From Variovorax sp. PMC12 (GTDB lineage Bacteria; Pseudomonadota; Gammaproteobacteria; Burkholderiales; Burkholderiaceae_C), in the NCBI RefSeq assembly GCF_003019815.1, contig NZ_CP027773.1, positions 2,863,001 to 2,927,000 on the forward strand: a stretch of DNA of 64,000 nucleotides, read 5' to 3'. Of the stretch, positions 1 to 6,641 are shown piece after piece. Positions within the stretch are counted from its first letter, which is position 1, and each line of letters opens with the position of its first letter. The position numbers and the translations under genes were made by a program. The notes under the pieces are model-generated. The model was not told where the DNA came from and searched no databases. It saw only the letters and a list, made by a program, of their open reading frames with translations.

Positions 1-29
1 CAACCGGCATCTGCTAAAGCGTTCGCCAG

Positions 30-72
30 GGCTCCGCAGAGTTGGCAACGCGCCAAATCACTTCAAGGAGTT
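30..72 (+). promoter_or_regulatory. metK leader: hairpin and possible anti-ribosome-site pairing
   Basis: The leader has a stem-loop TTGGC-AACGC-GCCAA at 42-56, just before the ribosome site AAGGAG at 65-70. An upstream CTCC at 32-35, extendable by two G-U pairs, can pair with GGAG at 67-70 and enclose that hairpin. Such an arrangement could gate translation. It matches no S-adenosylmethionine riboswitch class I recognise, and such short pairings arise by chance. Confidence 0.2.
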
Positions 73-80
73 TTGAACAA

Positions 81-1268
81 ATGGCGAACGATTTCCTCTT
101 CACTTCCGAATCCGTCTCCGAAGGCCACCCCGACAAGGTCGCCGACCAGATCTCGGATGCCATCCTGGACGCGATCTTCGAGCAGGACCCCCGCAGCCGC
201 GTGGCCGCCGAGACGCTGACCAACACCGGCCTCGTGGTGCTCGCCGGCGAAATCACGACCAACGCGCACGTCGACTACATCCAGGTCGCGCGCGACACCA
301 TCAAGCGCATCGGCTACGACAACACCGACTACGGCATCGACTACAAGGGTTGCGCCGTGATGGTCTGCTACGACAAGCAGTCCAACGACATCGCCCAGGG
401 CGTGGACCACGCATCCGACGACCACCTGAACACCGGCGCCGGCGACCAGGGCCTGATGTTCGGCTACGCCTGCGACGAAACGCCCGAGCTGATGCCCGCG
501 CCCATCTACTACGCGCACCGCCTCGTCGAGCGCCAGGCCCAGCTGCGCAAGGACGGCCGCCTGCCGTTCCTGCGCCCCGACGCCAAGAGCCAGGTCACGA
601 TGCGCTACGTGGACGGCAAGCCGCACAGCATCGACACCGTGGTGCTCTCCACCCAGCACAGCCCCGACCAGAGCGAGACGCCGACCAAGATGAAGGCCTC
701 GTTCAACGAAGCCATCATCGAGGAGATCATCAAGCCCGTGCTGCCCAAGGAGTGGCTCAAGGACACGCGCTACCTGATCAACCCGACCGGCCGCTTCGTC
801 ATCGGCGGCCCGCAGGGCGACTGCGGCCTCACCGGCCGCAAGATCATCGTCGACACCTACGGCGGCGCATGCCCGCACGGCGGTGGCGCGTTCTCGGGCA
901 AGGACCCGTCCAAGGTCGACCGCTCGGCCGCCTACGCCGCGCGCTACGTGGCCAAGAACATCGTGGCCGCCGGCCTGGCGCGCCAGTGCCAGATCCAGGT
1001 GGCGTACGCCATCGGCGTGGCCGAGCCGATGAACATCACGGTCTACACCGAAGGCACCGGCGTGATCTCCGACGAGAAGATCGCCGAACTCGTGCGCGAG
1101 CACTTCGACCTGCGCCCGAAGGGCATCATCCAGATGCTCGACCTGCTGCGCCCGATCTACCAGAAGACTGCCGCCTACGGCCACTTCGGCCGCGAAGAGC
1201 CCGAGTTCACCTGGGAAGCCACCAACCAGGCAGCCGCCCTGCGCGCAGCCGCCGGCATCAAGGGCTGA
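81..1268 (+). CDS. metK: S-adenosylmethionine synthase
   Basis: 395 residues, the usual length. Makes S-adenosylmethionine from methionine and ATP in the cytoplasm, feeding methylation and polyamine synthesis. The N-terminal FTSESVSEGHPDKVADQISD signature, the GAGDQGLMFGYA ATP-binding stretch and the glycine-rich GGGAFSGKDPSKVDRS segment are all present. The ATG at 81 is chosen over an in-frame ATG at 42 because it follows an AAGGAG ribosome site at 65-70 with good spacing and begins MANDFLFTSESVSEG, as homologues do. It is monocistronic here and faces the convergent histidine kinase gene with only 21 bases between the stops. The identification is secure. Confidence 0.98.
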   Translation: MANDFLFTSESVSEGHPDKVADQISDAILDAIFEQDPRSRVAAETLTNTGLVVLAGEITTNAHVDYIQVARDTIKRIGYDNTDYGIDYKGCAVMVCYDKQSNDIAQGVDHASDDHLNTGAGDQGLMFGYACDETPELMPAPIYYAHRLVERQAQLRKDGRLPFLRPDAKSQVTMRYVDGKPHSIDTVVLSTQHSPDQSETPTKMKASFNEAIIEEIIKPVLPKEWLKDTRYLINPTGRFVIGGPQGDCGLTGRKIIVDTYGGACPHGGGAFSGKDPSKVDRSAAYAARYVAKNIVAAGLARQCQIQVAYAIGVAEPMNITVYTEGTGVISDEKIAELVREHFDLRPKGIIQMLDLLRPIYQKTAAYGHFGREEPEFTWEATNQAAALRAAAGIKG

Positions 1269-1289
1269 CGAGCCCCGGCCGCCGCTTCC

Positions 1290-2720
1290 TCAGGCAGCGG
1301 CGGCAGCCGAAGGAAAACGCACAGTGACCAGCAGCCCCCGCGCCTCGCGCGGATTGGCTGCCAGGTCCACGTTCGCATCGAAGGCGCGTGCGATCTCCCG
1401 CACGATGGCCAGCCCCAGGCCCGTGCCCTCGGTGTCCTGCGACACCCGGTAGAAGCGCTCGAACACGCGCTCGCGCGCCTCGGCCGGAATGCCGGGGCCG
1501 TTGTCTTCCACGGTCAGCTCGACCACCCCTTCCACCTTCCGCACGCCGACCGTCACCCGGCCGCCTTCCTGCGTGTAGCGCAAGGCGTTGTCCAGCAGGT
1601 TGGTGGCCAGCGCATCGAGCAGCGCCGGCTGGGCCTGCACCACGGCCTCGCCCGGCCCGGCCTCCGACTCCAGCCCCAGGTCGATGCCGCGACGGTCCGC
1701 CAGCGCCGCGAGCTGCTCGACGCAGCGCAGCGCCACCGCCGCGAGGTCGACCGGCTCCAGCCGCGTGTGTGCATCGCCGTGCTCGGCCTGAGCCAGCAGC
1801 AGAAGCTTGTTCGTCACGTCGACCAGCCGGCGGTTGCTGGTCTGCATCTCCTGCCACATTGCATCCATGTCGGCGCGGCGCGTGTCCCATTCGCCGCGGT
1901 GCTGCCGCGTGTAGCGCGCGAACTCGATCTGCGAGGCCTGCATGGCCAGCGGCGTGCGCAACTGGTGCGCCGCATCGGCAATGAAGCGCCGCTGCGCCTC
2001 CGAGTGCGCCTTCAGCTGCGCCACGAAACGGTTGATGGTGTCGGCCACCGGCCGCAGCTCGGAGTGCAATGCGCCCGGGTCCACCACCAGGTCGAGGTGC
2101 AGCGGGTCGCGCTGCGCGAGCTGCTGGCTCAGCCGCACGATGGGGCGCAGCTCGAGCGTCAACGCCGCCACGGCCAGCGCGATGGAGAGCGCCAGCGCCA
2201 CCAGCAGGTACTCCATCGACGGCCACCAGAGCGTGCGCAGCATGTGGTCGCGGCTGCCCTCGGTCTTGCCGACGGCGATGGTGATGTCGCGCGCGCCGCC
2301 GGCCTCGTACATCGCGCGCGTGGTGACCACGGCGCGCAGCGGCACGCCGGCGAAGCGGGTGTCGTACCACTGCGCACGGTCGATTCCCACGGGCTTGCGC
2401 ACGGCGGGCAGCGGGAAGTCGGCCGAGCCGGCCAGCACCTCGCCGTTGGCGCCGGTCACGCTGAGGAACACGCGGTCGCGCTCGGGCGACACGAACAGGC
2501 TCAGCGCCGACGGCGGCACGCTGGCCTTCACGTCCTCGTCTTCCCAGATCAGGCGGTCCGACAGCACCTTGGCCGACGACAGCAGGTCGTGGTCCTGCAC
2601 ATAGTCGGCCACCTCCGCGGCGTTGCGCCAGTTGAGGTATCCGCAGATGGCCACGAACACCGACATCGGCAGCAGCAGCCACAGCGCAAGGCGCAGGCGA
2701 AGGCTGGCGCGCCCGGGCAC
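1290..2720 (-). CDS. Sensor histidine kinase, TctE/QseC-like
   Basis: 476-residue inner-membrane histidine kinase, partner of the response regulator directly upstream. An N-terminal membrane segment (LRLALWLLLPMSVFVAICG) and a second one (YLLVALALSIALAVAALTL) bracket a periplasmic sensor of about 130 residues. A HAMP-like linker follows, then the HisKA box AAHQLRTPLA with phospho-acceptor His252, the N box DNALRYTQEGGRV and G boxes DNGPGIP and GTGLGLAIV. The start taken is a GTG at 2720, one base after the response regulator's stop, implying coupled translation; a later ATG in the first membrane segment would destroy that segment. By neighbourhood it may control the divergent ABC importer. 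Ligand unknown. Confidence 0.9.
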   Translation of the reverse strand: MPGRASLRLRLALWLLLPMSVFVAICGYLNWRNAAEVADYVQDHDLLSSAKVLSDRLIWEDEDVKASVPPSALSLFVSPERDRVFLSVTGANGEVLAGSADFPLPAVRKPVGIDRAQWYDTRFAGVPLRAVVTTRAMYEAGGARDITIAVGKTEGSRDHMLRTLWWPSMEYLLVALALSIALAVAALTLELRPIVRLSQQLAQRDPLHLDLVVDPGALHSELRPVADTINRFVAQLKAHSEAQRRFIADAAHQLRTPLAMQASQIEFARYTRQHRGEWDTRRADMDAMWQEMQTSNRRLVDVTNKLLLLAQAEHGDAHTRLEPVDLAAVALRCVEQLAALADRRGIDLGLESEAGPGEAVVQAQPALLDALATNLLDNALRYTQEGGRVTVGVRKVEGVVELTVEDNGPGIPAEARERVFERFYRVSQDTEGTGLGLAIVREIARAFDANVDLAANPREARGLLVTVRFPSAAAAA

Positions 2721-2721
2721 C

Positions 2722-3396
2722 CTAGTCTTCCTGGCGCGTGCGCAGCAGGTAGCCCACGCCGCGCAGCGTGATGATCGTCGCCTGGCTGGCCTCGAGCTTC
2801 TTGCGCAGCCGGTGGATGTAGATGTCGACCGCATCGGCGCTGGGCTCGTCGTCCAGGCCGAACATCGCGTCGATCAGCGCCTGCTTCGACACGGTGCTGC
2901 CGGCCTTCAGCATCAGCGTTTCAAGCAGCGTGCGTTCGCGCGGCGGCAGCGACAGCTCTTCGCCCGCCAGCGCGAACTGCCGCGTGCGCAGGTCGTAGCG
3001 CAGGTCGCCGCAGGCGATGTCGTTGGCCTTGCCCGGCATCTGACGGCGCACCAGCACCTTGATGCGCGCCACCAGCTCGCGGATCTCGAAGGGCTTGACG
3101 AGATAGTCGTCGGCGCCGATCTCCAGGCACAGCACCTTCTGGTCGAGCGACGCGGTGGCCGTGAGGATGATCACTGGCACCGTGTCGCCGCGCTCGCGCA
3201 GCCTGCGAAGCACGGCCTTGCCGGAGAGCTGCGGAATGTTCAGGTCGAGCAGCACCACGTCGTAGGCCGTCTGCGTGAGCAGCCTGTCGGCGGCGTCGCC
3301 GTCGTCCACGTGGTCGACCACGAACTCCTGCTCGCGCAGCAGGCTGGAGAGCCAGTGCGCGAGTTGCGGGTTGTCTTCGATGAGCAGCAGCTTCAT
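2722..3396 (-). CDS. OmpR-family response regulator, TctD-like
   Basis: 224 residues. Receiver domain (residues 1-115) with acidic pocket Glu7-Asp8, phospho-acceptor Asp51 in VVLLDLNIP, the conserved Thr of ILTATA, and Lys in DDYLVKPFE. The C-terminal winged helix ends RGVGYLLRTRQED, as in OmpR/TctD proteins. The ATG at 3396 is preferred to an upstream in-frame ATG at 3438 because the receiver domain starts immediately with MKLLLIEDN. First gene of a two-gene operon with the kinase. It diverges from the ABC importer at 3570 across a 173-base region that carries a long inverted repeat, a plausible binding site. Confidence 0.92.
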   Translation of the reverse strand: MKLLLIEDNPQLAHWLSSLLREQEFVVDHVDDGDAADRLLTQTAYDVVLLDLNIPQLSGKAVLRRLRERGDTVPVIILTATASLDQKVLCLEIGADDYLVKPFEIRELVARIKVLVRRQMPGKANDIACGDLRYDLRTRQFALAGEELSLPPRERTLLETLMLKAGSTVSKQALIDAMFGLDDEPSADAVDIYIHRLRKKLEASQATIITLRGVGYLLRTRQED

Positions 3397-3419
3397 GGGG
3401 CGGGAGTGGTGGCCGTGGA

Positions 3420-3506
3420 TTCTAGGAAGCATCGGCAAGTCCTAGGGATAACCATGACAAATCATGCGGACCGCCGAAAGCTGGCCGAAAGACGCCGCTT
3501 CCTAGA
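3420..3506. promoter_or_regulatory. Divergent control region with 10-bp inverted repeat
   Basis: TCTAGGAAGC at 3421-3430 is repeated exactly in inverted orientation as GCTTCCTAGA at 3497-3506, 66 bases apart. A third CCTAGG lies at 3441-3446. The rare tetramer CTAG thus occurs three times in this short region between the response regulator and the ABC importer. The TAGACT at 3503-3508 could be part of the importer's -10 element. Binding by the neighbouring response regulator is an inference. Confidence 0.45.
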
Positions 3507-3569
3507 CTGGTCCCGTCCCGCGGCAGATGTGCGCGGAATCCCGATCCAATACCAACACGGAGAGACACC

Positions 3570-4604
3570 ATGTCCCTGTCGCCATTCGCCACCCGCCGCA
3601 CCCTGCTGGCCGCCGCCCTGTGCACCGCCCTTGCCGCCACCGCGCCGCTCGCGCAGGCCGCCGATGCGCCCATCACCATCATGGTGGGCGGCATCAACAA
3701 GATCATCTACCTGCCGGCCAAGCTCACCGACGCGCTGGGCTACTTCAAGGACGAAGGCCTGAACGTCGAGCTGCAGTCGCAGCCGGCCGGCGTCGACGCC
3801 GAGAACCAGCTGATCGCCGGTGCCGTGCAGGGCGTGGTGGGCTTCTACGACCACACCATCGACCTGCAGAGCAAGGGCAAGGAAATCCAGGCCATCGCCG
3901 TGTTCTGCAAGGTGCCGGGCGAAGTCGAGCTGGTGTCGACCAAGGCCGCGGCCGCCGGCTTCAAGACCATGGCCGACGCCAAGGGCGGCAAGACGCTGGG
4001 CGTGACCGGCCTGGGTTCTTCCACCGACTTCCTCACGCGCTACCTGGCCGACCGCGCCGGCGTGGCCTCCAAGGACTACTCGCTGCTGCCCGTGGGCGCA
4101 GGCAACACCTTCATCGCGGCCATGAAGCAGGACCGCATCCAGGCCGGCATGACCACCGAGCCCACGGTGTCGCAGATGCTCAAGACCGGCGACGCCAAGG
4201 TGCTGGTCGACCTGCGCACCGAGCACGACACCGTCAAGGCGCTGGGCGGCCTCTACCCCGCGGCCAGCCTGTACGTGCAGAACACCTGGGCCGAATCGCA
4301 CAAGGCCGAGGCCACCAAGCTGGCCCGCGCCTTCGCCCGCACCATGGAGTACATCCACACCCACAGCGCCGAAGAGATCGCCGAGAAGGTGCCGCGCGAC
4401 TACTACGGCAACGACAAGGAGCTCTACGTGCAGGCGCTGAAGGCCTCGCTGCCGATGTTCACCACCGACGCCAAGATGCCCGCCGGCGGCCCCGAGACCG
4501 TGCTGAAGGTTCTGGCCACCTACAAGCCGCTGGTCAAGAGCAAGAACATCGACCTGTCGAAGACCTACACCAACGCCTACCTGTCGGCAGCGGCGGCCAA
4601 GTGA
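3570..4604 (+). CDS. ABC transporter substrate-binding protein, NitT/TauT (NMT1/THI5-like) family
   Basis: 344 residues with a Sec signal peptide (TLLAAALCTALAATAPLAQA, cleaved near residue 30), so periplasmic. The mature protein starts ADAPITIMVGGINKIIYLPAKLTDALGYFKDEGL, the usual opening of NMT1/THI5-like proteins that bind sulfonates, nitrate, pyrimidine precursors or aromatic acids. The ATG follows GGAGAGA at 3560-3566. First gene of a binding protein-ATPase-permease operon; the ATPase begins two bases after this stop. The substrate cannot be read from sequence. The divergent TctDE-like system suggests an organic anion sensed outside the cell. Confidence 0.88.
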   Translation: MSLSPFATRRTLLAAALCTALAATAPLAQAADAPITIMVGGINKIIYLPAKLTDALGYFKDEGLNVELQSQPAGVDAENQLIAGAVQGVVGFYDHTIDLQSKGKEIQAIAVFCKVPGEVELVSTKAAAAGFKTMADAKGGKTLGVTGLGSSTDFLTRYLADRAGVASKDYSLLPVGAGNTFIAAMKQDRIQAGMTTEPTVSQMLKTGDAKVLVDLRTEHDTVKALGGLYPAASLYVQNTWAESHKAEATKLARAFARTMEYIHTHSAEEIAEKVPRDYYGNDKELYVQALKASLPMFTTDAKMPAGGPETVLKVLATYKPLVKSKNIDLSKTYTNAYLSAAAAK

Positions 4605-4606
4605 CC

Positions 4607-5425
4607 ATGCGCAACGGAACACCTCCCAGCAGCGGCAGCAATGGCGCCGCGACGTCGGCGATCGACTTCAACGACGTGTCGCTGCGCTTCATCTCGCAGG
4701 ACGGCAACGCCACCGTGGCGCTGCGCAACTTCAGCATGTCGGTGGCGCGCGGCGAGTTCGTCGCCATCGTCGGGCCCACGGGCTGCGGCAAGTCGACCAC
4801 GCTGAACATGATCACCGGCCTGCTCAAACCCACCGTGGGCGACGTGAAGGTGATGGGCAAGCCCGTGACCGGCGTCGATCCGCGCATCGGCTTCGTGTTC
4901 CAGGCCGACGCGGTGTTCCCGTGGCGCAGCGTGGAAGACAACGTGGCCGCCGGCCCGATCTTCCGCGGCAAGCCGAAGAAGGAGGCGATGGAACTGGCAC
5001 AGGAGTGGATCCACCGCGTGGGCCTCTCTAAGTTCGGCAAGCACTACCCGCACCAGCTCTCGGGCGGCATGCGCAAGCGCGTGGCGCTGGCGCAGACCTT
5101 CATCAACAACCCCGAGATCCTGCTGATGGACGAGCCCTTCTCGGCGCTGGACATGCAGACCCGCACGCTGATGCAGGACGAACTGCTGCAGCTGTGGTCG
5201 GGCAACGGCGGCAGCGTGGTGTTCGTCACGCACGACCTGGAAGAGGCGATTGCCCTGGCCGACCGCGTGTTCGTGCTGTCGGCGCGCCCCGCCACGCTCA
5301 AGCGCGTGTACGAGATCGACCTGCCGCGCCCGCGCGTCATGTCCGAGGTGCGCTACGACCCGCAGTTCATCGAGCTCTCCAAGCACATCTGGGACGACCT
5401 GCGCGAAGAAGTGGTGATCCAGTGA
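4607..5425 (+). CDS. ABC transporter ATP-binding protein, NitT/TauT type
   Basis: 272-residue ATPase subunit. Walker A GPTGCGKST near residues 56-64, Q-loop VFQADAVFPWR, signature LSGGMRKRVALAQ, Walker B ILLMDEPF and switch His in FVTHDLEEA. Start ATG at 4607, two bases after the binding-protein stop, giving an N-terminal tail MRNGTPPSSGSNG that precedes the conserved IDFNDVSLRF strand. Energises import together with the adjacent permease. The family match is clear; the substrate is unknown. Confidence 0.92.
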   Translation: MRNGTPPSSGSNGAATSAIDFNDVSLRFISQDGNATVALRNFSMSVARGEFVAIVGPTGCGKSTTLNMITGLLKPTVGDVKVMGKPVTGVDPRIGFVFQADAVFPWRSVEDNVAAGPIFRGKPKKEAMELAQEWIHRVGLSKFGKHYPHQLSGGMRKRVALAQTFINNPEILLMDEPFSALDMQTRTLMQDELLQLWSGNGGSVVFVTHDLEEAIALADRVFVLSARPATLKRVYEIDLPRPRVMSEVRYDPQFIELSKHIWDDLREEVVIQ

Positions 5426-5445
5426 ACACGACGACGACAAGAACC

Positions 5446-6324
5446 ATGAACACACCCTCCACCACCACCCCGACGGCAGCCGTGCTGCCCTCGTCGCTCA
5501 GCGACGCCGCGCTGGCGCGCGAATCCGAGGTCGCGCAGGCGGCCATCCGCGGCCGCCGCCGCATGATCATCGGCCTGCGGCTGGCGGTGCTGGTGATCGC
5601 GCTCGGCGGCTGGGAGATCGCGGCGCGCCTGAAGTGGATCGACCCGTTCTTCTATTCGATGCCTTCGATGATCTACGACCAGCTCGTGGAGTGGATGCGC
5701 GACGGCACCTCGCAAGGCTCGCTGTGGATGCAGGTGGCGGTGACGCTCGAGGAAACGGTGATCGGCTTCCTGATCGGCTCCATCGCCGGCGTGCTGTGCG
5801 GCATCGTGCTGGGCCGCAACAAGCTGCTGTCGGATGTGTTCAGCCTCTACATCCAGATCGCCAACTCGATTCCGCGCGTGGTGCTGGGCTCGATCTTCGT
5901 GATTGCGCTGGGCCTGGGCATGGCCTCGAAGGTGGCGCTGGCGGTGGTGATGGTGTTCTTCGTGGTGTTCGGCAACGCCTTCCAGGGCGTGCGGGAGGCC
6001 GACAAGTACATGATCGCGAACGCGCAGATCCTGGGCGCTTCGCCGCGGCAGGTGACGATGTCGGTGGTGATTCCGTCGGCGATGTCGTGGATCCTGGCAA
6101 GCCTGCACGTGAGCTTCGGCTTTGCGCTGGTGGGTGCGGTGGTGGGCGAGTTCCTCGGCGCGAAGGAAGGCATCGGGCTGCTGATCTCCACGGCCCAGGG
6201 CGCGTTCAACGCCAGCGGTGTGTTCGCGGCGATGATCGTTCTGGCTGTGGTTGCATTGGCGGCCGATTTCCTGCTCAGTTCGCTGGAGAAGCGGCTGTTG
6301 AAGTGGCGGCCCGCTGCGTTCTGA
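5446..6324 (+). CDS. ABC transporter permease, NitT/TauT type
   Basis: 292 residues with about six membrane helices after a Thr/Ser-rich cytoplasmic N terminus. The BPD_transp_1 EAA loop is NAQILGASPRQVTMSVVIPSAMSWILASL. The ATG at 5446 is used. An in-frame GTG at 5422 overlaps the ATPase stop (GTGA) and would add eight residues (VNTTTTRT); neither start has a strong ribosome site, so the first residues are uncertain. Last gene of the importer operon, followed by an intrinsic terminator. Confidence 0.9.
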   Translation: MNTPSTTTPTAAVLPSSLSDAALARESEVAQAAIRGRRRMIIGLRLAVLVIALGGWEIAARLKWIDPFFYSMPSMIYDQLVEWMRDGTSQGSLWMQVAVTLEETVIGFLIGSIAGVLCGIVLGRNKLLSDVFSLYIQIANSIPRVVLGSIFVIALGLGMASKVALAVVMVFFVVFGNAFQGVREADKYMIANAQILGASPRQVTMSVVIPSAMSWILASLHVSFGFALVGAVVGEFLGAKEGIGLLISTAQGAFNASGVFAAMIVLAVVALAADFLLSSLEKRLLKWRPAAF

Positions 6325-6344
6325 TTCTTTGGATTCGGTTATGT

Positions 6345-6377
6345 AAAAACGGCGGGCTTGTTGACCGCCGTTTTTCT
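6345..6377 (+). terminator. Intrinsic terminator after the NitT/TauT-type operon
   Basis: AAAACGGCGG at 6346-6355 pairs with CCGCCGTTTT at 6365-6374 around a 9-base loop and runs into TTTTTC. The reverse strand also has a T-run, so it could act in both directions. Confidence 0.85.
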
Positions 6378-6389
6378 TTCGGGGCGCGT

Positions 6390-6481
6390 GCGAAGGCCAC
6401 CGGGTAGCTCCCTCCGCGAATGCCCCCCGGGCTTCGCCCTCCTCCTTTATTTCGCTGCGGGAGCTACCCGGCGCCCTTCGC
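6390..6481. repeat. Intergenic inverted-repeat element, copy 1
   Basis: 23-bp arms at 6390-6412 and 6459-6481 match at 21 of 23 positions (core CCGGGTAGCTCCC / GGGAGCTACCCGG). They enclose a 46-base centre containing TCCGCGAATG, a C-run, CCTCCTCC and TTTATTTCGC. A second copy in opposite orientation lies at 6540-6609 and a partial third at 35143-35182. There is no coding content; it looks like a short dispersed palindromic element. Confidence 0.7.
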
Positions 6482-6539
6482 ACATGGACGCAGCGCTTGT
6501 TCGGCTCGACCAGCCAGTGCTCTGAACGATCACGACGAT

Positions 6540-6609
6540 GGGGTGCTCTGCGCAGCGAAATAAAGGAGGAGGCTGCAGGCCGGGGGACATTCGCGGAGCA
6601 GAGTACCCC
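6540..6609. repeat. Intergenic inverted-repeat element, copy 2 (opposite orientation)
   Basis: Short arms GGGGTGCTCTGC and GCAGAGTACCCC match at 11 of 12 positions. The interior (GCGAAATAAAGGAGGAGG ... GGGGGACATTCGCGGA) is the reverse complement of the centre of copy 1. The two copies face each other 58 bases apart, so a very large secondary structure is possible. The interval 6610-6641 up to the receptor's stop holds nothing else I can identify. Confidence 0.65.
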
Positions 6610-6641
6610 GTCGGCGGGATCGCGCCCCGAACGACCACACG

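Noticed and set aside
1278..1304. GCCGCCGCT ... AGCGGCGGC inverted repeat between metK and the histidine kinase, as a terminator
   Set aside because: No T-run on either strand, and it overlaps the kinase's Ala-rich C-terminal codons, so it may be only codon composition.
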